Assembly (NCBI RefSeq): GCF_000184705.1
Contig: NC_014831.1
Location: forward strand, 1,736,001 to 1,800,000
Origin: Thermaerobacter marianensis DSM 12885
Lineage (GTDB): Bacteria; Bacillota; Sulfobacillia; Thermaerobacterales; Thermaerobacteraceae
Direction of reading: 5' to 3'
Length of the DNA stretch: 64,000 nt
The notes under the pieces were generated by a model. That model saw only the letters and a list, made by a program, of their open reading frames with translations, was not told where the DNA came from and did no database searches. The translations under genes and the position numbers were made by a program. Below are positions 8,938 through 17,730 of the stretch, one piece after another (positions within the stretch are counted from its first letter, which is position 1; each line of letters opens with the position of its first letter).

Positions 8938-10386
8938 TTACTCGCCCCTCAGGTCGTCGGGAAAGGCGCCGAGCACCACGGGGACCTGCAGCTCGCGGCC
9001 GTCCCGGTTGACCTGCAGGGTGACCCGGTCGCCCACCCGCCGCTGGTCCAGGTAGGCCACCAGCTCCGGCACGTCCCGGACGGGCTGGCCGTCCACCGCC
9101 ACGATGACGTCGCCGCCCACGGGCACCACCTGCCCGGCGACCCGCTGCTGCCGGGCCGGTTGCAGGCCCGCCCGGTCCGCAGGGCCGCCGGGGACGACTT
9201 CCACGACCTGGATGCCGCGGTCGACCGCCAGGCCGCGCTGCCGGTAGCTGTCCGCGTCCACGGCGATCCCGCCGATGCCCAGCCACGGGTGCTGGACCGT
9301 CCCGCCGGCCAGGAACAGGTCCATCTCCCGCTTCAGAATGTTGATGGGCACGGCGAAGCCGATGCCGATGGAGCCGGGCCGCGAGTCGACGTTGGACAGG
9401 ATGGCGGTGTTGATGCCGATGACCTCCCCGCGGGCGTTGACCAGCGCGCCGCCCGAGTTGCCGGGGTTGATGGGCGCGTCGGTCTGGATCACCTCGCGGA
9501 TGATCCGGCCGTTGGGCGCCTGCAGGTTGTTGCGGTGCAGGCCGCTGATGACACCCGTGGTGGCCGTCTTGGGCAGCCCGAAGGGATACCCCACCGCCAT
9601 GACGGGCTCGCCCACCTGCACGGTGTCTGAGTCGCCCAGGCGGGCGGGCTGGACCTTGTCCGCCGGCAGGTCGGCCTGCAGCAGGGCCAGGTCATGGCTG
9701 GGGTCCTGGGCCAACAGCCGGGCCTCCACCTGGGTGCCGTCATCCAGGACGATGATGAGCCGGTCGGCGCCTTCCACCACGTGGTAGTTGGTCACCACGT
9801 GCCCCTGCTGGTCGATGACCACGCCCGAGCCGGAGCTCTCCTCTTCCACCACGCCCAGCCAGGGGCTGACGCCGCGGGCGGTCCGCACCACCTGCACCAC
9901 GGCGGGCGCCACCCGCCGGTACACTTGGGTGAAGTCCACGCCCTGACCGGTGGGGATGGACGGCGGGGGCGCCGTGGAACCCGCCGGGCCCGTGGTGCCC
10001 GGGCCGGCGTCGCCGGAGCGGCCCGCACCGCCGGGAAGGGCCGAGGCCAGGGGGCCCGCGGTCACGGCGTAGAGCATCAGGCCGGCGCCCAGCAGGCCGC
10101 CCAGCAAGGCCGTGGCCAGGCGCGACCACCAGCCGTGGCGCGCCGGACCACGGTACGGCCCGCTGGCGGAACCGGGGTTGCCGGTCCAAGCGGACTCGCC
10201 GGTGGGGCCGGCGTCCCTGGCCGGGCCGGGCTCGTAGACGACCCACTGCCCGTCGTCCCCGGTGGCAACGGTGCTCCGGGAGGGCGCGCCCTGCACGGGC
10301 TGTCCGCCGGTTCCACCTTCCCCATCGCCGTCACCCTGCGGGCGCCGCGGGGCGTCCTGCGGAAGGATCAGGTCGTCTCGATCCAT
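8938..10386 (-). CDS. htrA: HtrA/DegP-like membrane-anchored serine protease with PDZ domain
   Basis: Envelope quality-control protease. 482 residues: a Gly/Pro-rich cytoplasmic N-terminus, one membrane segment at about 89-110 (ATALLGGLLGAGLMLYAVTA), a linker, the chymotrypsin-fold protease domain at about 155-350 and a PDZ domain to the end (WLGIGGIAVDADS... PVRDVPELVAYL). The catalytic triad is His202 (TNYHVVEG), Asp232 (SHDLALL) and Ser311 (NPGNSGGAL). Start ATG with AGAGGAGCC upstream. Stands alone between fdhF and the trp promoter; the upstream direct repeats at 10531-10560 may be its control site. Confidence 0.95.
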   Translation of the reverse strand: MDRDDLILPQDAPRRPQGDGDGEGGTGGQPVQGAPSRSTVATGDDGQWVVYEPGPARDAGPTGESAWTGNPGSASGPYRGPARHGWWSRLATALLGGLLGAGLMLYAVTAGPLASALPGGAGRSGDAGPGTTGPAGSTAPPPSIPTGQGVDFTQVYRRVAPAVVQVVRTARGVSPWLGVVEEESSGSGVVIDQQGHVVTNYHVVEGADRLIIVLDDGTQVEARLLAQDPSHDLALLQADLPADKVQPARLGDSDTVQVGEPVMAVGYPFGLPKTATTGVISGLHRNNLQAPNGRIIREVIQTDAPINPGNSGGALVNARGEVIGINTAILSNVDSRPGSIGIGFAVPINILKREMDLFLAGGTVQHPWLGIGGIAVDADSYRQRGLAVDRGIQVVEVVPGGPADRAGLQPARQQRVAGQVVPVGGDVIVAVDGQPVRDVPELVAYLDQRRVGDRVTLQVNRDGRELQVPVVLGAFPDDLRGE

Positions 10387-10791
10387 GGTGCCAGGCTCCT
10401 CTCGTGTCCGGTCGTCCGGCGGGTCCGCCGGGCATCCCGGGGCCCGCCGGAAACCGGTGCGGTGGGGGAATCACCGGAATTCATTGTAACCGCAGCGGCG
10501 GCGGGCGCCGTGGCGGAAAGGGCACGAGGCTGTAAACATTCCGTAAACACATTCCGTCAACCAGCGCGCAGGCGGCCCCCACCAGGGGCCGCCCCGCGCT
10601 GTTCCGCCTTCGACTGCTCCGGCACCCGTTTCTGCTGCCGCGCCCGCTTCCACTCCCGCTGCGCCGGTACCCGCGGCCGTGCCACCCGCGGCCGAACAGC
10701 GCCACCGCCATGGTCACGGCCATGACGTGCAGCGCCGTGGTGCAGCGGCCCTTCAGCCCGCAATCGCGGGCGATCATCGGCTTCCCGCACC
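10387..10791. other. 405-bp gap between fdhF and htrA
   Basis: No convincing gene. It holds the direct repeats near 10531-10560, a 9-bp perfect stem at 10571-10593 (GGCGGCCCC, loop CACCA, GGGGCCGCC) that could end fdhF transcription although no U-tract follows, and otherwise featureless GC-rich sequence. Confidence 0.6.
10531..10560 (-). promoter_or_regulatory. Direct repeats and candidate promoter upstream of htrA
   Basis: On the minus strand the motif T(G/T)ACGGAATGT occurs twice, about 12-13 bp apart, in an unusually AT-rich patch: TTGACGGAATGTG then TTTACGGAATGT. Spaced direct repeats of this period are typical of OmpR-family response regulator sites, and htrA genes in Bacillota are often under the CssRS two-component system. 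The match to any known CssR site was not tested. TTGACG may also serve as a -35 element. Confidence 0.4.
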
Positions 10792-13170
10792 TTACGGCGC
10801 CGCCGGCGCCCCCTGGACCGGCACCCCGGCCGCCTCCCCTTCCCGCAGCGGGATCAGCTCGCAGATGGCGTTGTAGTCGGGCTCGCCGCAGTAGGGGTCG
10901 CACACCCCCGCCCCGATCAGCACGTTCCCCTCCGGCCAGTGGACCTGCAGGTTGCCGGGCCGGATACGGCTGATGCGCGCCCGTCCCCGGTACTCGCCGT
11001 GTTCGGACCGGAGCAGCACCGGGTCGCCGTCCCGTAGCCCGAGGCGCTGGGCGTCTTCCCGGGAGATGAAGACGTTGTCCCGGCGCGCTCCCGTCAGCGG
11101 GTCCACCTCGTCCCACACCATGCTGTTGAACTGCTTGCCCCGCCGCGTGCCGACGCGGAACTTGCCCTCCGGCACGTCCTGCTCGGGCAGCGGTGCCACC
11201 ACGAAGTGGGCCTTGCCGTCGGGGGTGTTGAACCGGTTCCCCGCGCAGAGCAGCGGCCCGCCCCATTGGAACTGGTCGCCCTTCTTCTTGAGGTGCTGGA
11301 TGCCGTCGTAGAGGGGCACCGTGCGGGCGATGTCCTCCCGGATCTGGTGGGTGTTCTCGTAGCGGATCAGGTGCGCCCGCTCAGGGAAGACCCGCTCGGC
11401 GATGCGCACCGGGATCTCCCACTCGGGCCGGGCTTCGCCGATCCGCCGCCCCGGAATCTCCGGACTGAAGATCACCCGCCGCTCGGTGGTGGTCTGGGTC
11501 ACGCCGCCCGGGGTCTCGTAGCGGGTGGCCGCCGGCAGGATGACGTTCACGTCGGCCGGCTCCAGCAGCATCATCGGGCTGATCACGATGTCCTGGAACA
11601 CCTTGACCGGTACCCGCTCCAGCGCCGCGCGCACGTAGGCCGGATCGGGCAGGGTCTCCAGGAAGTTGCCGCCGGCGCTGTAGAGCACGTCGATCTCGCC
11701 GCGGTACATGGCGTCGATGGCGGCGGTGGCCGTCAGGCCGGGTTCTTCCGGCACGTCGAAGCCCCAGATCTCCCGCATCGCCGCCATGGTGGCCGGGTCG
11801 CCCACCGGCCGGCCCATGCCGTAGCTGTTGGGCACGGCCCCCATCTCCGCCCCGCCCTGGACGCCCGAGTGGCCGCGGATGGGCATGAGGCCGCAGTGGG
11901 GCTTGCCGATGCGCCCCAGGGCCAGGGCCAGGTTGGTGATGGCCAGCACGTTGTGGGTGCCGTGGCGGTGCTGGGTCACCCCCATGCTCCAGACGGTGAT
12001 GGAGGTGCGGGCGGAGGCGTAGAGCTCCGCGAAACGGCGCATCTCGGCGGCCGGGACGCCCGCCGACCGCTCGAGGTCCTCCCACGACAGCTCCCGGAGG
12101 AAGGCGGCCAGCTCGTCGAAGCCGGCGGTGTGGTGCCGGATGAAGTGGTGGTCCAGGCGACCCGTCTCCACCAGGTGCTTGAGCACCCCGTTGAAGAACG
12201 CCACGTCGCCGCCCTGGTTGATCTGGAAGAACTCGTCCATGATCCGGGTGCCGAAGAGGGCGCTCTCCACGCTGGACGGCACCCAGTAGCGCTCCAGGCC
12301 CTCCTCCTTGTAGGGGTTGACCACGGCCACGCGGGTTCCGGCCTTCTTCGCCTCATAGAGGTACTTGGTGGTCACGGGCTGGTTGTTGGCCAGGTTCGTC
12401 CCCACCAGCACGATCAGGTCGCAGCCGATCCAGTCCTTGTAGGAGACGGTGGTGGCGCCGTACCCGATGGTCTTGGCCAGAGCCCACGTGCTGGGCGCGT
12501 GGCAGATGCGGGCGGCGTTGTCGATGTTATTGGTCCCTAGGAAACGGGCCACCTTCTGGAAGGCGAAGTAGGCCTCGTTGGGCATCCCGCGGGAGGTCAT
12601 GTAGAAGTACAACCGGTCGGGGTCGCGCTGGACCGTCGCCCGGATGCGCTCGGCCACCAGCTCCAGGGCCTCGTCCCACGCGACCCGCCGGTAGCCGGGC
12701 TCGCCCCGCCGCCAGATCATGGGGTAGGGCAGCCGCCCCAGCTCCCGCAGCTCCCGGCTGGTCTTGCGGCGCAGGGCAACTGGATCTTCCAGGATCCGCG
12801 GATCCACGGCTGGCATGGTGTTGAGGCGCAGCATCTTCAGGCGGATGGTGCACAGGTGGATGCCGTCGATGGTCCAGTCGCGCATCCCGGTGGTGCCCAG
12901 CGAACAGCCGTCGCAACAGCCGTCCCGCAGGATGCGCCAAGCGTAGCCCAGCTGGTCGCGGTTCTCCCAGATGGCCTTGAGGATCTCCTTGTAGTGGTTC
13001 GGCCTCTGCTGACCGAGGCCGTAGGGCGCCAGCCCCGCCCAGTGTTGGGGGTCGAACCGGCGGCGCCGGCCGCCCGCCGGCACCCCGGTGGCGCTCCGGC
13101 CGGCGCCGCTCCCGGGCCCGCCCGCCGGTCCCGGCGCGGCGCCGCCGGGCTGTTGATGCTCGACAGCCAT
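10792..13170 (-). CDS. FdhF/YdeP-family molybdopterin oxidoreductase
   Basis: 792-residue catalytic subunit of the bis-MGD molybdoenzyme superfamily. Near the N-terminus a Cys cluster (Cys85, 86, 89 and 107: GCCDGCSLGTTGMRDW ... HLCTIR) resembles the cluster site of the FdhF/YdeP branch, not the classical four-Cys motif of formate dehydrogenase H. Then come the Mo-domain segments ICHAPSTWALAKTIGYGATT, VWSMGVTQHRHGTHNV and GVTQTTTERRV, and a C-terminal MGD-binding domain (RKGKQFN-like RRGKQFNSMVWDE). Substrate is uncertain; YdeP in E. coli is linked to acid stress. The neighbours fdhD and mobA supply sulfur insertion and MGD formation. Stop TAA; start ATG behind GGGGAGGACG. Confidence 0.9.
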   Translation of the reverse strand: MAVEHQQPGGAAPGPAGGPGSGAGRSATGVPAGGRRRRFDPQHWAGLAPYGLGQQRPNHYKEILKAIWENRDQLGYAWRILRDGCCDGCSLGTTGMRDWTIDGIHLCTIRLKMLRLNTMPAVDPRILEDPVALRRKTSRELRELGRLPYPMIWRRGEPGYRRVAWDEALELVAERIRATVQRDPDRLYFYMTSRGMPNEAYFAFQKVARFLGTNNIDNAARICHAPSTWALAKTIGYGATTVSYKDWIGCDLIVLVGTNLANNQPVTTKYLYEAKKAGTRVAVVNPYKEEGLERYWVPSSVESALFGTRIMDEFFQINQGGDVAFFNGVLKHLVETGRLDHHFIRHHTAGFDELAAFLRELSWEDLERSAGVPAAEMRRFAELYASARTSITVWSMGVTQHRHGTHNVLAITNLALALGRIGKPHCGLMPIRGHSGVQGGAEMGAVPNSYGMGRPVGDPATMAAMREIWGFDVPEEPGLTATAAIDAMYRGEIDVLYSAGGNFLETLPDPAYVRAALERVPVKVFQDIVISPMMLLEPADVNVILPAATRYETPGGVTQTTTERRVIFSPEIPGRRIGEARPEWEIPVRIAERVFPERAHLIRYENTHQIREDIARTVPLYDGIQHLKKKGDQFQWGGPLLCAGNRFNTPDGKAHFVVAPLPEQDVPEGKFRVGTRRGKQFNSMVWDEVDPLTGARRDNVFISREDAQRLGLRDGDPVLLRSEHGEYRGRARISRIRPGNLQVHWPEGNVLIGAGVCDPYCGEPDYNAICELIPLREGEAAGVPVQGAPAAP

Positions 13171-13299
13171 GTCACGTCCTCCCCTCTCGCATCCGCCTCC
13201 CGCCCCCGCCAGGTCCTGACCGGCGTCAGGATGGTGAAGGCTCTTTCCAGGGAAAACATGGGTCCGGCACGCCGTTACCCGCCACCGGATCGGCCGGCC

Positions 13300-14241
13300 C
13301 TACGCGCCCCCCGCCGCGGAGGCTGCCTCGGGGTTCCCCACCCGCGCGGCGCCGGTGTAGACGTTGAACCGGTCCCCGCGGGCGAAGCCGATCAAGGTCA
13401 AGCCGAACTCGCGGGCGGCATCGCACGCCAGGCTCGACGGGGCGGAGACGGCCACCACCACGGGGATCCCCGCCACCACCGCCTTCTGGACGATCTCAAA
13501 GCTGGCCCGCCCGCTGACCATGAGGATCGTGTCGGTCAGGGGCGTTCGCCCCTCCAGGAAGAAATGGCCGATGAGCTTGTCGGTAGCGTTGTGGCGGCCC
13601 ACGTCTTCGCGGAGCTCAAGGAGCCGCCCCTCCAGGTCGAAGAGGGCCGCGGCATGGAGGCCGCCCGTCCGGTCGAAGAGCGCCTGCTGCCGGCGCAAGG
13701 TCTCGCCCAGGGAGGCGATGACCTCCGGCCTTACCACCGGCCCCGCCGGCTGGGGCAGGGGGCAAGCGCCGCGGCTGTGGATCGCCTCCACGGACGCCTT
13801 GCCGCACACGCCGCAGCTGGAGGTGGTGTAGAAGTTGCGCTGCAGGGCCCGGGGTTCCACCCGCACACCGGGCCGGAGCCAGACGTTGACGATGTTGTAC
13901 GCCTGGTCGCCGTCCACGCCGGGGTCGGTGCAGTAGCTGATGGCCGCGATCTGGTGGGGGTCGTCGAGGACGCCTTCGGTGAAGAGGAACCCACCGGCCA
14001 GCTCGAAGTCATGGCCGGGGGTGCGCATGGTAACGGCCACGCGGACCGGTTCGTCCTGACCGGCGGGCCGCAAGCGAATCTCCAGGGGTTCTTCCGTCAC
14101 CAGCACGTCGTCGGTCCAGCGGGGGCAGCCCCGCTGCCAGCGCTGCACCCGCCGCCGCACGGTGCTGGCCCGCACCGCCTGCACGGCCTTCCCCTCCCCC
14201 AGAGACGTGAGCGCGGCGCCGTCGGGTTCCATGCGGCGCAC
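13300..14241 (-). CDS. fdhD: Formate dehydrogenase accessory sulfurtransferase
   Basis: Carries sulfur from the cysteine desulfurase to the molybdenum centre of FDH-type enzymes. 313 residues. Family hallmarks: TEEPLEIRL, MRTPGHDFELAGGFLFTEG, the catalytic cysteine pair in SSCGVCGKAS, EDVGRHNATDKLIG and VSGRASFEIVQKA. Start is GTG at 14241 or ATG at 14232 three codons later; AGGGTG six bases before the ATG slightly favours it. Upstream in the same direction as fdhF, about 130 bp apart, so probably co-regulated. Confidence 0.95.
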   Translation of the reverse strand: MRRMEPDGAALTSLGEGKAVQAVRASTVRRRVQRWQRGCPRWTDDVLVTEEPLEIRLRPAGQDEPVRVAVTMRTPGHDFELAGGFLFTEGVLDDPHQIAAISYCTDPGVDGDQAYNIVNVWLRPGVRVEPRALQRNFYTTSSCGVCGKASVEAIHSRGACPLPQPAGPVVRPEVIASLGETLRRQQALFDRTGGLHAAALFDLEGRLLELREDVGRHNATDKLIGHFFLEGRTPLTDTILMVSGRASFEIVQKAVVAGIPVVVAVSAPSSLACDAAREFGLTLIGFARGDRFNVYTGAARVGNPEAASAAGGA

Positions 14242-14332
14242 CCTGGATCGCTGCCGCGGTGCGTGTCCGGACCGGCGTTGCAGCCTCGATGGTCGTCGTC
14301 GTCGAGTTGCCTTTCATGATGACCTTACGTTA

Positions 14333-14361
14333 AGTTTACCAGCAGGCACCAGTCGTGCAAA
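14333..14361 (-). promoter_or_regulatory. Candidate promoter of fdhD
   Basis: Minus strand TTTGCA (14361-14356) and TAAACT (14338-14333), spacing 17 bp, in the AT-richest part of the fdhD-mobA divergent region. Each hexamer has two mismatches. Confidence 0.4.
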
Positions 14362-14436
14362 CTTGCCACAGCGGTCACCAGCGGCCTGCAACGCCCGGGT
14401 GAAGGACCGGAATGGTGCCTCAAGGGGGAGTTCCCC

Positions 14437-15234
14437 GTGATGCCCACGCCCCCTTCCGCCCCCACACCCGTTTCGATGCGCCTCCCGGTTTCGGCACGGG
14501 ATGACGGCCCCTTGGAGCGGGACGGCGCCTCCTCCAGCGGGAACTCGCCGCACGGGTCGGCGACCGCGGTGCAGTGGGGAACCCCGTCACCCAGGGGCTC
14601 TGCGGCGGCTCCGCTCCCCGCCTCCGGCATCATCCTCGCCGGTGGGGAGAGCCGCCGCATGGGGCGGGACAAGGCGATGCTCCCAACGGCGCAAGGCCCC
14701 CTCCTGCTCCACGTCGCCCGCACCCTCGCCGCCACCTGCGCCGAGGTGCTGGTGGTCGACCGGCCCCCCGGACGCTACCGTCACCTGGGCTTGCCCCTGG
14801 TGCTGGACCGCTTCCCCGGCCGCGGGCCCCTGGCCGGGCTCCATGCCGGGCTCGAGGCCATGACGTACCCCTACGGGCTCGTGGTCGCGTGCGATATGCC
14901 CGGCCTTGCCCCGGCCGTGGCCCGCTTTCTGGTCGAGCAGGCCCTTGCCGCGGAACGGCGCGGAAGCCCCGTGGACGCCGTGGTCCCGCTGCGCAACGGC
15001 CGCCCCGAGCCGCTGCTGGCCGTCTACGCCCGGCGGCTGGCACCCGTGGCGGAGGCGCTCCTCGAGCAGGGCAGCCGCCCGCTCCGCGCGCTCCTTGAGG
15101 CCCCGGGGGTGCGGGTGATCTGGGTGGACGAAGCCGACCTGCGCCAGGTCGATCCCGACCTGCGCAGCCTCGTCAACGTCAACACACCCGCCGAGTGGGC
15201 GGCGTGGCAACGCGCCCGGGATTCATCCGGCTGA
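14437..15234 (+). CDS. mobA: Molybdenum cofactor guanylyltransferase
   Basis: Adds GMP to molybdopterin to form MGD, the cofactor of the neighbouring FdhF-type enzyme. Signature ILAGGESRRMGRDKAML at about residue 66, then VVDRPPGRYRHLGLPLVLDRFPGRGPLAGLHAGL and the metal site VVACDMPGL. 265 residues, with about 60 Ser/Pro/Gly-rich residues ahead of the nucleotide-binding motif. Starts GTG-ATG in tandem behind AGGGGGAG. Divergent from fdhD. Confidence 0.93.
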   Translation: MMPTPPSAPTPVSMRLPVSARDDGPLERDGASSSGNSPHGSATAVQWGTPSPRGSAAAPLPASGIILAGGESRRMGRDKAMLPTAQGPLLLHVARTLAATCAEVLVVDRPPGRYRHLGLPLVLDRFPGRGPLAGLHAGLEAMTYPYGLVVACDMPGLAPAVARFLVEQALAAERRGSPVDAVVPLRNGRPEPLLAVYARRLAPVAEALLEQGSRPLRALLEAPGVRVIWVDEADLRQVDPDLRSLVNVNTPAEWAAWQRARDSSG

Positions 15235-15606
15235 TCGCCCCCTTCGGATGCCCAGGCCCCGTGGTACCACCGCGTCCTGCCTGGCGCGTCCAACCCCGCG
15301 ACGGTCCCCCCGGGAAGGTCCCACCCCCTCCCGCGCGGAACTCCCTCCCGCCCTCTACCGCCTGGAAGTGCGCCGGCGGCTGGGCGGCCGTCTGGTGGCG
15401 GCCGGGCACGGCCGGGTCTTCCGGGGATGAGAGGCTCACCTGGGCCCCCGACCCGCAGCCCAGGGCCGGGGTTTGGGACCGCCTCGGGGTCGTCCCGGCA
15501 GGCGGCCGCCGGCCCGAACGGGAAGCGAACGGTGCGGATGGGCGTGGCGCAGGCAGGATGCCCGGCGGATGGACGGCGTACCAAAGAGGCAGAAGGAGGT
15601 AAGGGC
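15235..15606. other. 372-bp gap between mobA and the quinone oxidoreductase
   Basis: No supported gene; the open frames here are GC-rich shadows. A strong AGGAGG just before 15607 belongs to the next gene. A GGTGGTACCACGG string on the minus strand (about 15273-15261) resembles a T-box core but lacks the rest of such an element. Confidence 0.5.
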
Positions 15607-16590
15607 ATGAAGGCGGTTCTGGTGCGACAACCGGGAGGCGCGGAAAACCTGGTGCTGGGCGAGTTCCCCACGCCCGAGCCCGGCCCGGGGGAGCTGCGCA
15701 TCCGCGTCCGGGCCACGGCCCTCAACCGCGCCGACATCCTCCAGCGCCGGGGCCTCTATCCCCCGCCCCCCGGCAGCAGCCCCCTGCTGGGGCTGGAAGC
15801 GGCGGGGGAGGTGGACGCCCTGGGAGAGGGATGTCAGGGATGGCGGGTGGGCGACCGGGTGTTCGCCCTGCTGCCCGGCGGCGGGTACGCCCAGTACGTC
15901 ACGGTACCGGCCGCCATGGCGCTGCCCATCCCCCCAAATCTTTCCTTTGAAGAGGCCGCTGCCATCCCCGAGGCGTTCTTCACCGCGTATCAGGCGCTGT
16001 TCTGGATCGGGCGCCTGCAGCCCGGGGAGTGGGTGCTGATCCACGCCGGAGCCAGCGGAGTGGGCACCGCCGCCATCCAGCTGGCCCGAGACGCCGGTGC
16101 CCATGTGGCGGTGACGGCGGGCACGGAGCCCAAGCTGGAGACCTGCCGGCAACTGGGCGCGGAGGTGGCGGTGAACTACAAGCAGGGCCCCTTCGCCCGC
16201 GCCATCCGGGAGGCCGTGGGCGACCGGGGCGTGGACCTGGTCCTGGACTTCGTCGGGGCGCCGTACTGGGACCAGAACCTGGAGTGTCTGGCCACCGATG
16301 GGCGCCTGGTGCTCATCGCCACCATGGGCGGCGGCGTGGTGGACCGGTTCGACCTGCGGCAGCTGATGGCCAAGCGGCTGCAGGTGACGGGGACCACCCT
16401 GCGGTCGCGTAGCCCGGAGTACAAGGCCCAGCTTACCCGGGAGTTCGCCGCGCGGGTGCTGCCGAAGCTGGCCAGCGGCCGGATCCGGCCGGTCATCGAC
16501 CGGGTCTTCCCCTGGGACCGGGTGCAGGACGCCCACCGCTACATGGAGCGCAACCTCAACACCGGCAAGATCGTGCTGCGGGTCGACTGA
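15607..16590 (+). CDS. Zeta-crystallin-like NAD(P)H:quinone oxidoreductase
   Basis: 327 residues, medium-chain dehydrogenase/reductase superfamily without the zinc ligands. N-terminal GroES-like domain (MKAVLVRQPGGAENLVLGE, ALNRADILQRRGLYPPPPG) and Rossmann domain with LIHAGASGVGTAAIQLARDAGA. Probable NADPH-dependent one-electron reduction of quinones, as in the TP53I3/QOR group. ATG preceded by AGAAGGAGGT. Monocistronic, closed by a strong terminator. Confidence 0.92.
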   Translation: MKAVLVRQPGGAENLVLGEFPTPEPGPGELRIRVRATALNRADILQRRGLYPPPPGSSPLLGLEAAGEVDALGEGCQGWRVGDRVFALLPGGGYAQYVTVPAAMALPIPPNLSFEEAAAIPEAFFTAYQALFWIGRLQPGEWVLIHAGASGVGTAAIQLARDAGAHVAVTAGTEPKLETCRQLGAEVAVNYKQGPFARAIREAVGDRGVDLVLDFVGAPYWDQNLECLATDGRLVLIATMGGGVVDRFDLRQLMAKRLQVTGTTLRSRSPEYKAQLTREFAARVLPKLASGRIRPVIDRVFPWDRVQDAHRYMERNLNTGKIVLRVD

Positions 16591-16650
16591 AACGCCAGCC
16601 GCCGGCCCACGGCCCATGCCGCCCGCTATCGGACGCGCCCACCACCTGAC

Positions 16651-16678
16651 GGTTCCCGCCATGGGAACCGCTTTTTTT
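16651..16678 (+). terminator. Rho-independent terminator
   Basis: GGTTCCC and GGGAACC pair across a 5-nt loop and are followed by GC and seven T residues. It ends the quinone oxidoreductase transcript before the IclR regulator. Confidence 0.92.
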
Positions 16679-16761
16679 GTGACCAAATCTTGACCAAACC
16701 GGACGGACCAGAAGGAATCGCGGCGAAGGCCGCGAATAGGCGAATCCAATCTCCCGGGAGA

Positions 16762-16786
16762 GAAACGTCGTTTCCTATGAGGAAAC
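16762..16786 (+). promoter_or_regulatory. Overlapping palindromes, candidate IclR operator
   Basis: Two palindromes share an arm: GAAAC-GTC-GTTTC (16762-16774) and GTTTCC-N5-GGAAAC (16770-16786). They lie about 20-40 bp before the IclR start codon, the usual place for autoregulation by this family. Binding is inferred. Confidence 0.55.
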
Positions 16787-16802
16787 ATCCGGGGCGGCCG
16801 CG

Positions 16803-17675
16803 ATGGTGGCGGCCGCCGGGCCGGGCGGGGAGGTGAGGGTCGCGCCACGCGCCACCGTTCAGTCCCTGGGACGCGCCTTGCGGCTGCTGCAGCATTTTTC
16901 CGCCTCGACGCCCGAGTGGAGCGTCGGCGAGCTGGCGGCGGCGACGGGGCTACCCAAGGGGACGGTCTCCAAGATCCTGGCCACGTTCCAGGAGCACGGT
17001 TACCTGCTTCAGGATCCGGTGACCCGGCGGTACCGGCTCGGGCCGGCTTTCCTCGTCGCCGGACGGATCGCGGAGAGCGGGCTCGACATCGCTCGCTTGG
17101 CGCTGCCCCTGCTGCAGCGGGTGACGGCGGCCAGCGGCGAGACGTCGGTCCTCATGCTGCGGGCGGGCTGGCGCAGCGTCTGCGCGGCCAAGGTCGACAG
17201 CCCCCATCCGGTGCGGATGGCGGCGGAGGTGGGCCGGTTCGCCTCCCTGCACTCGGGGGCGTCCAACAAACCCATCCTGGCCTACCTGCCGGAGGAGGAC
17301 ATCGACGCCTACCTGCGCTCGCCCTACTTCGTCCGGCGGGGTCCGCGCACCATCACCGACCGGCAGCACTTGCTGGCCAACCTGGCGGAGATCCGCAGGC
17401 GGGGTTATGCCGAGAGCGACTCGGAGGTGGAGGTGGACATTCAGGCCTTCGGGGCCGCCGTCTTCGATGCCTTGGGATACGTCACCGGCGCCATCAGCAT
17501 CGTCGGACCACGGCAGCGGCTGGCGCAACGCCCGGTGGACGAGATGGTGTCGGCCGTCCAGGCGGCGGCCCGAGAACTCAGCCAGCTCCTGGGCTGGCGG
17601 GGTCCCTGGCCGGCCCCCTGGCCTCCCACCCCGCCGGGACGGCAAATCCAGGCGGCTTCGGCCCGGACTCCGTAG
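16803..17675 (+). CDS. IclR-family transcriptional regulator
   Basis: 290 residues. N-terminal winged helix-turn-helix (ATVQSLGRALRLLQHF, WSVGELAAATGLPKGTVSKILATF) and C-terminal GAF-like effector domain (VCAAKVDSPHPVRM, LHSGASNKPILAYL, RGYAESDSEVEVDIQAFGAAVFD), as in IclR and KdgR. A 30-residue Pro-rich tail is atypical. The next gene, the ABC transporter binding protein, starts 55 bp downstream on the same strand, so this is the likely regulator of the peptide transporter operon. Start chosen at ATG 16803; the GTG at 16833 in the same frame is an alternative. Confidence 0.93.
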   Translation: MVAAAGPGGEVRVAPRATVQSLGRALRLLQHFSASTPEWSVGELAAATGLPKGTVSKILATFQEHGYLLQDPVTRRYRLGPAFLVAGRIAESGLDIARLALPLLQRVTAASGETSVLMLRAGWRSVCAAKVDSPHPVRMAAEVGRFASLHSGASNKPILAYLPEEDIDAYLRSPYFVRRGPRTITDRQHLLANLAEIRRRGYAESDSEVEVDIQAFGAAVFDALGYVTGAISIVGPRQRLAQRPVDEMVSAVQAAARELSQLLGWRGPWPAPWPPTPPGRQIQAASARTP

Positions 17676-17730
17676 GCGAGACCACCGGAGCCGCGGCAGG
17701 AGCACGCGACGTCGGAAAGGAGGCGTTTTC

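Noticed and set aside
13244-13255. TTTCC-AG-GGAAA palindrome upstream of fdhF compared with the IclR and PucR candidate sites
   Set aside because: Arms are only 5 bp and spacing differs from both other motifs, so a link is not supported.
12856-14319. Long plus-strand open frame antisense to fdhF and fdhD
   Set aside because: Its residues follow the GC-rich reverse complement of well-recognised genes, with His/Gly/Arg-rich composition and no family pattern. The many similar long antisense frames in this window were rejected for the same reason.
15255-15280. T-box-like core GGTGGTACCACGG on the minus strand between mobA and the quinone oxidoreductase
   Set aside because: The string is largely a self-complementary 10-mer. 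No stem I, specifier loop or terminator is nearby and no suitable gene lies downstream on that strand.
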